Notes under the pieces: model-generated
Database searches by the model: none
What the model was told of the DNA's origin: nothing
Seen by the model: only the letters and a program-made list of their open reading frames with translations
Program-made: the position numbers and the translations under genes
In this document: piece by piece, positions 38,960 through 46,947 of the stretch
Layout: each line of letters begins with the position of its first letter
Numbering within the stretch: position 1 is the first letter of the stretch
Source: Nonomuraea africana
GTDB taxonomy: Bacteria; Actinomycetota; Actinomycetes; Streptosporangiales; Streptosporangiaceae
Assembly (NCBI RefSeq): GCF_014873535.1
Contig: NZ_JADBEF010000001.1
Coordinates: 744,001 to 808,000 of the forward strand
Direction of reading: 5' to 3'
DNA: 64,000 nucleotides

Positions 38960-38990
38960 GAGCGGTCCACGGCTCACCCGTGGACCGCTC
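38960..38990 (-). terminator. Perfect 13-bp stem-loop after the acyl-CoA ligase gene
   Basis: GAGCGGTCCACGG (38960-38972) pairs with CCGTGGACCGCTC (38978-38990), loop CTCAC. It lies sixteen bases past the ligase stop on the minus strand. Confidence 0.8.
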
Positions 38991-39005
38991 ACACCTCTCC
39001 GGGGG

Positions 39006-40541
39006 TCAGCGGAGTTCGCGCTTGAGGATCTTGCCGGTCGCCGTCATCGGGAGGGCGTCGCGGAACTCGATGAGGCGCGGGTACTTGTAGGCGGCCATGT
39101 TCTCCTTGCACCACTCCACGAGCTCCGCCTCGGAGATCGTGGCCCCCGCGGTGCGGATGACGTACGCCTTGACCTCCTCGCCGTGCGACTCGTGCGCCAC
39201 CCCGACCACGGCCGCGAGGGACACCGCGGGGTGGGTCATCAGGACCTCTTCGATCTCCCGCGGGTAGACGTTGAAGCCACCACGGATGATCATGTCCTTG
39301 GCCCTGTCGATGATCGCGTAGTAGCCGTCGGCGTCACGGGTGGCGATGTCGCCGGTGCGGAACCAGCCGTCGTTCATCACCTCGTCGGTCGCCTCGGGCC
39401 TGTTGTAGTAGCCCTTCATGACGTTGTGGCCGCGGATGGCGATCTCGCCGGGCCCCTCGCCCTCGATCGTCTTCCAGTCGCTGTCGATCAGCTTCATCTC
39501 CACCCCCCAGATCGGGGTGCCGATGGTGCCCGGCTTGGTGGGACGGCCGAGCTGGTTGAAGCTGGCCACGGGGGAGGTCTCCGACAGGCCGTAGCCCTCC
39601 AGGATGCCCACGCCGAAGGTCTGCTCGAAGTCGCGCAGCACCTCGACGGGCGAGGAGGCGCCGCCCGCGACGGCCAGCTTGAGCGTGGAGGGCACCGGGA
39701 CACCCGCGGCGTGGATCTTGGTGAGCATCGCCCAGAACATGGTGGGCACGCCCGCGAAGAACGTCACGCCCTCCTTGGTCATCAGCGCCAGCGCGTCGCC
39801 CGGCTCGAAGCGCGGCATGAGCACGAGCGTGCCCTGGCGGCGGAAGCCGGTGTTCATCACGACGGTCTGGCCGAAGGAGTGGAAGAGGGGAAGCACGGCC
39901 AGGAAGGTGTCGCCACCCGGCGTGCGGGGGAACATCTCGTCGCTGACCATGGTGTTCATCAGCATGTTCTGGTGGCTGAGCTCGGCGCCCTTGGGTTGGC
40001 CGGTGGTGCCGGAGGTGTAGAGGATGACCGCGGTGTCGTCGGGGGCGGTCTGCACGGTCTGGAACTCGCCCGGCATGCCGTTCAGCGCGGCCCAGATCGA
40101 CTCGCCGTACTCCGACTCGGTGGCCAGCGCCGTCGCGGGCAGCACGAAGAAGTGCTCGCACCCTTCCGCGGCCTCGAAACCGGCCTTGCCGCGCTCGCCG
40201 AGCGGCAGCTCGGGGGTGCCCTCGAAGCAGAACAGCGCCTTGGCGTCGCTGTCGTCGAGGTGGTAGGCGATCTCCCTCGACTGCAGGAGCACGTTAAGGG
40301 GCACGACGGCCGCGCCGGTCTTGAGGATGCCGTAGTAGACGAAGGGGAAGTACGGCAGGTTCGGGCAGGCCAGCGCGACCTTGTCTCCCTTGCCGATGCC
40401 GCGCGAGACCAGGAGGTTGGCCACCTGGTTGGCGATGGTGTCCACCAGCGAGTACGGCAGGCGCAGGTCGCCGAAGACGATCGCGGTGCCGTCGGGCACC
40501 TTGCGGGCGCTGTCCTCGAGAACGATCGACAGGTTGAGCAT
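39006..40541 (-). CDS. Long-chain acyl-CoA ligase (AMP-forming)
   Basis: A 511-residue ANL-superfamily ligase. The start is ATG 40541 with GGAGGAAGG seven bases upstream. Core motifs are ILYTSGTTGQPKGAELSH (P-loop-like A3), GYGLSETSPV (A5), GWFRTGDIATRDADGYY (A7), DRAKDMIIRGGFNVYP (A8) and the final PMTATGKILKRELR with the catalytic Lys. It would activate a fatty acid to its CoA thioester. It is divergent from the GMC oxidoreductase, and the 126-bp space between holds two different palindromes. Confidence 0.9.
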   Translation of the reverse strand: MLNLSIVLEDSARKVPDGTAIVFGDLRLPYSLVDTIANQVANLLVSRGIGKGDKVALACPNLPYFPFVYYGILKTGAAVVPLNVLLQSREIAYHLDDSDAKALFCFEGTPELPLGERGKAGFEAAEGCEHFFVLPATALATESEYGESIWAALNGMPGEFQTVQTAPDDTAVILYTSGTTGQPKGAELSHQNMLMNTMVSDEMFPRTPGGDTFLAVLPLFHSFGQTVVMNTGFRRQGTLVLMPRFEPGDALALMTKEGVTFFAGVPTMFWAMLTKIHAAGVPVPSTLKLAVAGGASSPVEVLRDFEQTFGVGILEGYGLSETSPVASFNQLGRPTKPGTIGTPIWGVEMKLIDSDWKTIEGEGPGEIAIRGHNVMKGYYNRPEATDEVMNDGWFRTGDIATRDADGYYAIIDRAKDMIIRGGFNVYPREIEEVLMTHPAVSLAAVVGVAHESHGEEVKAYVIRTAGATISEAELVEWCKENMAAYKYPRLIEFRDALPMTATGKILKRELR

Positions 40542-40596
40542 GTCAGGCCTTCCTCCCTCGCACGTCACTACGCGCGACATCTTCGCAGCCCCCGCA

Positions 40597-40612
40597 TACC
40601 AACCGGTAGGTA
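40597..40612 (-). promoter_or_regulatory. Near-perfect 16-bp palindrome in the ligase promoter
   Basis: TACCAACCGGTAGGTA is symmetrical except for one central-flanking position on each arm. It lies 56 bp upstream of the ligase ATG. The ACCGGT core and length fit a TetR-family operator. It differs from the GTAAGT-type sites. Confidence 0.55.
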
Positions 40613-40652
40613 ACAAAGGTTACAGATGGATATGGACGACGGCCGCCAGGTG

Positions 40653-40666
40653 AAGTAAGCACTTAC
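40653..40666 (-). promoter_or_regulatory. Operator copy A, GTAAGT-GC-TTACTT
   Basis: On the minus strand the site reads GTAAGTGCTTACTT, identical to copy C at 46925-46938. It abuts the GTG start of the GMC gene at 40668, so it lies over that gene's promoter or first transcribed bases, and is 112 bp from the divergent ligase start. Confidence 0.75.
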
Positions 40667-40667
40667 T

Positions 40668-42230
40668 GTGGAGTATGACTTCGTGATCGTCGGTGCGGGC
40701 TCGGCCGGTTGCGTGCTGGCCAACAGGCTCACCAGTGACCCCTCCGTGACAGTAGCGCTGGTCGAGGCGGGCGGGCAGGACGACAAGCTGGAGATCCGGA
40801 TGCCTGTCGCCTTCGCCAAGCTCTTCAGGACCGACTACGACTGGAACTACTCCACCGCCAAGCAGCGGGAGCTGGCGGGGCGCGAGCTCTACTGGCCGCG
40901 CGGCAGGGTGGTCGGCGGCTCCTCCTCGCTCAACGCCCAGATGTGGGTGCGCGGCCACCGGCGCGACTACGACCAGTGGGAGATCCCCGGCTGGTCCTAC
41001 GACGAGGTCCTGCCGTACTTCCAGCGGGCCGAGCGCCGCACCGGCGGCAACACGGGCGGTGTGTACGGCGAGGCGGGCCCGCTCCACATCTCCGAGCTGC
41101 GCAGCCCCAACCCGGTCACGTCCGCCTTCCTGCGCGCCTGCGAGGAGCTCGGCCTGCACCGGCTCCCCGAGCTGAACGGCCCCACCAACGAGGGCTACAG
41201 CCCCACGCCCGTCACCCAGCGGCGCGGCCGCAGGTGGAGCGCGGCCGACGCCTACCTGCGGCCCGCGCTCAGGCGTCCCAACCTGACGCTCTTCACCGGC
41301 GCGCAGGTCGAGCGCGTGGTGTTCGAGGGCGGGCGGGCCGTCGGCGTCGAGCGCGCCGGCGGCGCCCAGATCAGGGCCAGGCGCGAGGTCGTCCTGTCGG
41401 CGGGGGCGATCGGCTCGCCGTACCTGCTGCTGCGCTCGGGGGTCGGCGACGCCGAGGAGCTGCGCCAGGCGGGTGTGCCGGTCGTCCACGAGCTGCCCGA
41501 GGTCGGCAGGAACCTGCAGGACCATCTCGCCTCCGCCGTCTACATGAGCTGCCCCCGGCCCGTCACGCTCACCAAGCAGGCCGAGACGCTCGGCAACCTC
41601 CTGCGCTACCTGGTGCTGGGCAAGGGCATGCTGACCACGAACGTGGGGGAGGCGGTCGCCTTCGTCAGGTCCTCCGAGGAGGAGCCCGCGCCCGACATCG
41701 AGCTGGTCTTCGCCCCCGGCTTCTTCTTCGAGCACGGGCTCACCCCTCCCACCGAGCACGGGCTGACGATCGGCGCGGTGCTGCTGCAGCCCGAGAGCAG
41801 GGGCAGGATCGGGCTGAACGGGCGCGACGTGGTCATCGACCCGGGCTACCTGACGGCGGGCGACGACCTGCGCAGGCTGGTGGCGGGGCTGCGGTTGGCC
41901 AGGCGGCTGTTCGCGACGGCCGCGCTCGGGCCGTACGCCACGGCTCCGATGGCCCCCTACCAGGGGCAGGAGAGCGACGAGGAGCTGGAGCGGTGGGTGC
42001 GCGAGCGCGCCGAGACCCTCTACCACCCGGTGGGCACCTGCCGGATGGGCGTCGACGCGGAGTCGGTGGTGGACCCCGAGCTGAGGGTGCGCGGCGTGGA
42101 GGGGCTGCGGGTGGCCGACGTGTCGATCATGCCGACGCTCAACAGGGGGCACACGCACGCGCCCGCCATCATGATCGGCGAGAAGGCCGCGGCGATGCTC
42201 GTCCGAGAGCGGCGTGGACCCTTGACGTAA
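40668..42230 (+). CDS. GMC family oxidoreductase (alcohol/choline dehydrogenase type)
   Basis: A 520-residue FAD-dependent GMC oxidoreductase. GTG 40668 gives the canonical N-terminus EYDFVIVGAGSAGCVLANRL (ADP-binding fold). The two GMC signatures are GRVVGGSSSLNAQMWVRG and VLSAGAIGSPYLLLRSGVG; the catalytic His-Asn region is YHPVGTCRMG and the C-terminal PTLNRGHTHAPAIMIGEKAA. Substrates in the family are alcohols; here a long-chain or branched alcohol made by the adjacent P450 is inferred. No Shine-Dalgarno sequence is seen because the operator abuts the start, so the mRNA may be leaderless. Confidence 0.9.
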   Translation: MEYDFVIVGAGSAGCVLANRLTSDPSVTVALVEAGGQDDKLEIRMPVAFAKLFRTDYDWNYSTAKQRELAGRELYWPRGRVVGGSSSLNAQMWVRGHRRDYDQWEIPGWSYDEVLPYFQRAERRTGGNTGGVYGEAGPLHISELRSPNPVTSAFLRACEELGLHRLPELNGPTNEGYSPTPVTQRRGRRWSAADAYLRPALRRPNLTLFTGAQVERVVFEGGRAVGVERAGGAQIRARREVVLSAGAIGSPYLLLRSGVGDAEELRQAGVPVVHELPEVGRNLQDHLASAVYMSCPRPVTLTKQAETLGNLLRYLVLGKGMLTTNVGEAVAFVRSSEEEPAPDIELVFAPGFFFEHGLTPPTEHGLTIGAVLLQPESRGRIGLNGRDVVIDPGYLTAGDDLRRLVAGLRLARRLFATAALGPYATAPMAPYQGQESDEELERWVRERAETLYHPVGTCRMGVDAESVVDPELRVRGVEGLRVADVSIMPTLNRGHTHAPAIMIGEKAAAMLVRERRGPLT

Positions 42231-42240
42231 GTAATTACTT
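42227..42240 (+). promoter_or_regulatory. Operator copy B, GTAAGT-AA-TTACTT
   Basis: The site overlaps the GMC stop codon and is preceded by a consensus-like -35, TTGACG (42222-42227). The symmetry extends outward: GACG on the left faces CGTC on the right (42224-42245). It lies ten bases before the P450 start. Confidence 0.75.
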
Positions 42241-42249
42241 GCGTCAACC

Positions 42250-43488
42250 ATGGAGCACATGGACATCGATCTGTCGCAGATCCCGTTCTGGGGGCTCCCG
42301 CAGGCCGAGCGGATGGACGCGTTCAGGCGACTGCGCGAGCTCGACGGACCGGTGTTCGTCAAGGAGAACGTGGTGCCCTTCATCGGCGCGGGCGAGGGGT
42401 ACTACGCCCTGGTCAGGCACGCCGACGTCACAGAGGCCAGCCGCAACGCCGTCGTCTTCAGCAGCGAGCCGTGCTCCAACAGCATCCCCGACATGCCGCG
42501 CTGGCTGGCGGTCTACTTCGGCTCGATGATCAACATGGACGACCCCAGGCACGCCCGGCTGCGCCGGATCGTCTCCAGGGCCTTCACGCCGCGCATCCTG
42601 GCCAAGATGGAGGACGACCTGGCCGTCGCGGCGGCCGAGATCGTGGACCAGGCGATCAAGGAGGGCCCGGGCGACTTCGTCCAGCAGATCGCCGCAAAAC
42701 TCCCCGTCCGTGTCATCTGCGACATGATGGGCATTCCGCCGAAATTTCATGACATGGTGCTGCGGCGTACCAACGTGATCCTCGGCAACGCCGACCCCGA
42801 GTACACCGGCATCAGGCCCGACCTCAACCGGTGGAACGTCGCCAAGGGCCTCGGCAAGCTCCTGCACGCGGGCCACTCGCTCAACAGGCTGGCCGCCAGC
42901 CTCGGCGACGAACGGCGCAAGCGGCCCACGGGCGACCTGGTCAGCCTGCTGGTCAACGGCGAGGAGCGGCTCACCTCGCAGGAGCTCGGCTCCTTCTTCA
43001 TCCTGCTGGTCGTGGCCGGCAGCGAGACCACCCGCAACGCGATCGCCTACGGGCTCAAGCTCTTCACCGACCACCCCGAGCAGCGTGAGCACCTCCTGGC
43101 CGACTTCGACGGGCGCATCGTCAAGGCGTGCGACGAGATCGTGCGCTACTCCACCCCGGTGATCCAGTTCCGCAGGACGGTCACCCAGGACCACGGGATG
43201 TACCGGAAGGGCGACAAGGTGCTGCTCTTCTACAACTCCGCCAACAGGGACGAGGCGGTCTTCACCGACCCCGACGCCTTCGACATCACCCGCGACCCCA
43301 ACCCGCACGTCGGCTTCGGCGGCCCGGGACCGCACTACTGCCTCGGCGCCCACCTGGCGCGCAGGGAGATGACGGTGATGTTCCGCGAACTGTTCACCAG
43401 ACTGCCGCAGATCCGCTCGGTGGGCGAGCCCGACTTCCTGCTGTCGAACTTCATCAACGGCGTCAAGCGCCTGCGCTACGCGCACTGA
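42250..43488 (+). CDS. Cytochrome P450, CYP124-like
   Basis: A 412-residue P450. The I-helix motif is VVAGSETTRNAIAYG, the K-helix ExxR is EIVRYSTP, and the heme loop FGGPGPHYCLGAHLARRE has the Cys ligand at about residue 364. YFGSMINMDDPRHARLRRIV and FFILLVVAG match mycobacterial CYP124, which hydroxylates the chain end of methyl-branched lipids; the assignment is by recall and eye. Two ATGs nine bases apart (42250, 42259) could start it. It follows GMC and precedes an alpha/beta hydrolase on the same strand. Confidence 0.9.
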   Translation: MEHMDIDLSQIPFWGLPQAERMDAFRRLRELDGPVFVKENVVPFIGAGEGYYALVRHADVTEASRNAVVFSSEPCSNSIPDMPRWLAVYFGSMINMDDPRHARLRRIVSRAFTPRILAKMEDDLAVAAAEIVDQAIKEGPGDFVQQIAAKLPVRVICDMMGIPPKFHDMVLRRTNVILGNADPEYTGIRPDLNRWNVAKGLGKLLHAGHSLNRLAASLGDERRKRPTGDLVSLLVNGEERLTSQELGSFFILLVVAGSETTRNAIAYGLKLFTDHPEQREHLLADFDGRIVKACDEIVRYSTPVIQFRRTVTQDHGMYRKGDKVLLFYNSANRDEAVFTDPDAFDITRDPNPHVGFGGPGPHYCLGAHLARREMTVMFRELFTRLPQIRSVGEPDFLLSNFINGVKRLRYAH

Positions 43489-43492
43489 GGCG

Positions 43493-44341
43493 GTGGCAGA
43501 CTTGACCGCCATGGAGATCAGGACCACCCACGCCAACGGGGTCGAGTTCGCCTACCTGGCACAGGGCGACGGCCCCCTCGCCCTGTGCCTGCACGGCTTC
43601 CCCGACACCGCGCACACCTGGCGCCACCTGATGCCCGAACTGGCCGAGCGCGGCTACCGCGCGGTCGCGCCGTTCCTGCGCGGCTACGCGCCCACCGAGG
43701 TGCCCGCCGACGGCGCCTACGAGGACGCGGCGCTGGTCGCCGACGTCGTCGCCCTGCACGAGAAGCTCGGCGGCGACGAGAACGCGGTGCTGATCGGCCA
43801 CGACTGGGGCGCCTTCCCCGTGTACGGCACGACCGAGCGCTTCCGCAGGTCCGTGGCCATGGCGGTGCCTCCCCCTGGGGCGTTGCTGGCCGGGTTCATG
43901 GAGTACGAGCAGCTCAAGCGCTCCTTCTACATCTTCCTGTTCCAGACGGGGCTGGCCGAGCAGGCCGCGGCGGCCGACGGCTTCCTCGAGGGGCTGTGGC
44001 GCGACTGGTCGCCCGGCTACGACGCCACCCAGGACCTCGAGTTCGTCAGGCGCAGCCTCGCCGCCCCCGCCAACCTCGCCGCCGCCATCGGCTACTACCG
44101 CGCCATGCTCGGCACCACCCCGCCCAGCGGCAGGTACCCCGCGCCGTCGGCGCCGTCCAGGCCGGTCCTCTACCTGCACGGCGCCCAGGACGGCTGCCTG
44201 GGCGAGCACCTGGTCAAGGACGCGCTCGCCCACCTGCCCGAGGGCTCGAGGGTCGAGCGCGTCGACGGCGCCGGTCACTTCCTGCACCTCGAACGGCCCC
44301 GCAGGGTCAACGACCTGGTCCTCGACTGGCTGCGCGACTGA
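43493..44341 (+). CDS. Alpha/beta hydrolase
   Basis: A 282-residue alpha/beta-hydrolase fold protein. LALCLHGFPDTAHTW forms the oxyanion region, VLIGHDWGAF the nucleophile elbow with Asp (as in epoxide hydrolases and haloalkane dehalogenases, which use Asp instead of Ser), and GAGHFLHLERP supplies the catalytic His. Epoxide hydrolase-like activity is the better inference given HGFPDTAHTWR. It starts four bases after the P450 stop and overlaps the convergent methyltransferase gene by 35 bp. GTG 43493 or ATG 43511 may start it. Confidence 0.85.
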   Translation: MADLTAMEIRTTHANGVEFAYLAQGDGPLALCLHGFPDTAHTWRHLMPELAERGYRAVAPFLRGYAPTEVPADGAYEDAALVADVVALHEKLGGDENAVLIGHDWGAFPVYGTTERFRRSVAMAVPPPGALLAGFMEYEQLKRSFYIFLFQTGLAEQAAAADGFLEGLWRDWSPGYDATQDLEFVRRSLAAPANLAAAIGYYRAMLGTTPPSGRYPAPSAPSRPVLYLHGAQDGCLGEHLVKDALAHLPEGSRVERVDGAGHFLHLERPRRVNDLVLDWLRD

Positions 44342-45410
44342 GAACCGCGATCACGGCGGGCCGGCCCATGAGGCGCACCCCGACGGCGTCGGTCAGCTCG
44401 AAGCCGGGCGGCTCCACGGGGTGCGGCAGCAGCGCCACCACCCTGCCCCGCTCGGCCAGCACCCGCCGCGCCTCCCTCCAGAACCGGCCGAACAGCCCGC
44501 CCGCGGCGACCTGACGCTCCCAGGGCGGGTTGACCAGGATCCGGTCGACGCCCCCCGACGGCAGCGGCAGCCGCCCGGCGTCGGCGACCGCCCAGCCGAT
44601 CCCGCCCTCGCCCACGTCCCCGGCGGCGTTCTCGCCCGCGTTCTCAGCTGCGCCCCCGCCAGCGTTCTCAGCGGCGTCCTGGCCCGCGTTCCGCGCGGCG
44701 GACGTGATCGCCGAGGGGCTGAGGTCCGTGCCCAGGTAGCGGAGCAGGGGCGCGCACGCGCGCGCCTCGATGAGCGTGGTGCCCGCCCCGCAGCACGGGT
44801 CGAGCACCGTGCGCGCCGCGCCGAGCCCCGCCAGCCTGGCCATCGCGGCGGCGACCGGCGGGTGCAGCGTGCCCGGCACCGTCCTCGTCTTGTACGGCCT
44901 GCGGTGCAGCGGCCGGTCGGCGATCCGCAGCCCGATGGCCGCCTCCTCGCCCTCCACGCTGACCCGCCACGACAGCGTGGCAGGCGGCGGCGGGCCGTGC
45001 CTTCTCGAGTGGTACGGCACGCCCAGCCGCGCGGCGAGCTCATCGCCCACCGCGTCCTCCAGGTCGTAGCGGTTGTAGGCGCGGCGGCCGAGGAAGGAGG
45101 CGGACACGTCCACCCCCTTGACCAGCGGAGAGCCGCCGAAGGCCGCCTTCAGCTCGGCCATGGCCCTGACGTCCACGTCGGCCGCGAGCGTCCTCAGCCG
45201 GCCGAGGGCGGCCCTGGCCTGCCCGATCCCGTACCCGACGGCCGCGGGCAGCAGCACGTCGTCGGCCGTCCGCAGATCCAGGACGCCGGGATCGGGACTC
45301 TCCCGTTCGAACCACACCTCGCGGTGCCGCCGCCGTACGGTGTGGCCGACCTCCTCGGCCACCAGCGGCTCCAGGCCGCGCACGGTCCTGGCCACCAGGA
45401 GCGTATGCAC
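44307..45410 (-). CDS. THUMP-domain RNA methyltransferase-like protein
   Basis: A 367-residue protein. The N-terminal part (LLVARTVRGLEPLVAEEVGH) matches THUMP-containing Trm14/RlmL-like enzymes; the C-terminal Rossmann domain has TVLDPCCGAGTTLIEARACA and the N6/N2-methyltransferase motif RILVNPPWERQ. It is expected to methylate tRNA or rRNA guanosine. Between the two Rossmann strands there is an in-frame AAENAGGGAAENAGENAA insert, repeated at DNA level (44625-44700), absent from typical members. It is convergent with the lipid operon and probably unrelated to it. Confidence 0.85.
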   Translation of the reverse strand: MHTLLVARTVRGLEPLVAEEVGHTVRRRHREVWFERESPDPGVLDLRTADDVLLPAAVGYGIGQARAALGRLRTLAADVDVRAMAELKAAFGGSPLVKGVDVSASFLGRRAYNRYDLEDAVGDELAARLGVPYHSRRHGPPPPATLSWRVSVEGEEAAIGLRIADRPLHRRPYKTRTVPGTLHPPVAAAMARLAGLGAARTVLDPCCGAGTTLIEARACAPLLRYLGTDLSPSAITSAARNAGQDAAENAGGGAAENAGENAAGDVGEGGIGWAVADAGRLPLPSGGVDRILVNPPWERQVAAGGLFGRFWREARRVLAERGRVVALLPHPVEPPGFELTDAVGVRLMGRPAVIAVLSRAASRGPGR

Positions 45411-45433
45411 TTGTCTTCTCCCACGACGCGACC

Positions 45434-45456
45434 CGGGACGGCGGACAGCCGTCCCG
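45434..45456. terminator. Stem-loop between methyltransferase and ketoacyl synthase genes
   Basis: CGGGACGGC (45434-45442) pairs with GCCGTCCCG (45448-45456), loop GGACA. It lies about 180 bp downstream of the synthase gene and just upstream of the methyltransferase start, so it may end the synthase transcript. Confidence 0.5.
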
Positions 45457-45634
45457 CATCGCCGGCGGTGGGCGCGAGCGTCTGGGCTGCCTCGGCCCGC
45501 CGGCGGTGGTCAGCGCAGTCGGAAGAAGAACGTCACGCGGCGAACCTAACGGCCGCCGCGCGGCGGGTTCAACGTATTTACCGCAGCAAGAGGACCAGGG
45601 CTTCGGGCGCCACGTGTCTCCACTTTCGCAGGCC

Positions 45635-46831
45635 TCACCTGCCGAGGACGAGAGAGACGTTGTGCCCGCCGAACCCGAACGCGTTGACGAGCACCGCGCC
45701 CGGGGGCAGCGGGCGCGGGGACCCGGTCACGATGTCGAGCCCGACCGCGGGGTCCTGGGAGTCGAGGTTGACGGTGGCGGGGATGCGTCCGTCCATGAGG
45801 GAGCGCACCGCCGCGACCGCGGCCACGCCGCCCGCCGCCCCGCACAGGTGACCGAGCATCGACTTGATCGCGGTCACCGGCGGGTGCGCGCCGACCGTCT
45901 TGACGATCGCCGCCGCCTCGACCACGTCCCCGTCGGGCGTGGAGGTGGCGTGCGCGCTGACGTGGCCGACGTCCTCGGGGGAGAGCCCCGCCTCCCGCAG
46001 CGCGATCGTGACCGCGCGGGCCTGGCCCTCCAGGCCGGAGGCGGTGATGTGGACGGCGTTCGAGGTGATCCCCGCGCCGCCCAGCCGCGCCAGCACCCTG
46101 GCTCCGCGCGCCGCGGCGAACTCGGCCCGCTCCAGCACCACCAGGCCCGCGCCCTCGCCCATGACGAACCCGTCACGGGCCACGTCGAACGGCCGCGAGG
46201 CCCGCGTGGGCTCGTCGTTGCGCCTGGACAGCGCCCTGGCCTGGGAGAAGCCCGCCAGCGTGAGCGGGTGCACGCACGCCTCGGCGCCGCCCGCGACCAC
46301 CACGTCCGCCCGGCCCAGCCTGATCAGGTCGAGCCCCAGCGCGATCGCCTCCGAGCCCGACGCGCACGCGCTGACGGGGGCGTGCGCGCCGCCCTCCGCG
46401 CCCAGCTCGATGCTCACCCAGGCGGCGGGCCCGTTGGCCATCAGCATCGGCACCGTGTGGGGCGAGACCCTGCGCACGCCCTCCTTCTCCAGGACGTCGT
46501 CCTGGCCGAGCATGGTCAGCGCGCCGCCGGTGCCGGTGCCGATCACCACGGCCAGCCGTACGGGATCGACCTCGGGCGCGCCCGCGTCGGCCCACGCTTC
46601 CCGCGCGGCCACCAGCGCCACCTGCTCGCAGCGGTCGAGACGGCGGGCCAGCGGCCTGCCGAGGATCTCCGCGGGGTCGTCGGTCAGCAGCGCGGCCATC
46701 CGCACGGGCAGGTCCCATTCCGTCGGCCGCACCCCCGACCTGCCCGCCAGCAGCCCCGCCCATGACCGCGCCACGTCGCCGCCGAGGGGAGTGGTCGCGC
46801 CGAGCCCGGTGATCACCACGTCAGATCTCAT
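45635..46831 (-). CDS. Beta-ketoacyl-ACP synthase II-like (FabF family)
   Basis: A 398-residue thiolase-fold condensing enzyme. The start ATG 46831 opens with RSDVVITGLGATTPLGGDVA. The catalytic Cys lies in VSACASGSEAIALG, the two active-site His in VSAHATSTPDGDVVEA and MLGHLCGAAGGVAAV. The gate region GFVMGEGAGLVVLE is conserved. It is a stand-alone synthase without ACP or ketoreductase neighbours. It is divergent from the second P450, with copy C of the operator in the 116-bp space, so co-regulation is likely. Confidence 0.9.
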   Translation of the reverse strand: MRSDVVITGLGATTPLGGDVARSWAGLLAGRSGVRPTEWDLPVRMAALLTDDPAEILGRPLARRLDRCEQVALVAAREAWADAGAPEVDPVRLAVVIGTGTGGALTMLGQDDVLEKEGVRRVSPHTVPMLMANGPAAWVSIELGAEGGAHAPVSACASGSEAIALGLDLIRLGRADVVVAGGAEACVHPLTLAGFSQARALSRRNDEPTRASRPFDVARDGFVMGEGAGLVVLERAEFAAARGARVLARLGGAGITSNAVHITASGLEGQARAVTIALREAGLSPEDVGHVSAHATSTPDGDVVEAAAIVKTVGAHPPVTAIKSMLGHLCGAAGGVAAVAAVRSLMDGRIPATVNLDSQDPAVGLDIVTGSPRPLPPGAVLVNAFGFGGHNVSLVLGR

Positions 46832-46924
46832 GCCTCCACGCTGCAAGGTGATGATCGCCGGCGCGGATGACGGGAGACACGAACGTCGCGGGCGAACGTT
46901 GTCGAACTCCCACACAATCTTGAC

Positions 46925-46938
46925 GTAAGTGCTTACTT
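46925..46938 (+). promoter_or_regulatory. Operator copy C, GTAAGT-GC-TTACTT
   Basis: The same 14-mer as copy A, again preceded by TTGACG (46920-46925) as in copy B. It lies nine bases before the second P450 start and 94 bp from the divergent synthase start. After the operator, copies B and C also share the phrase AACCATGGAG. Confidence 0.78.
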
Positions 46939-46947
46939 CCACCAACC

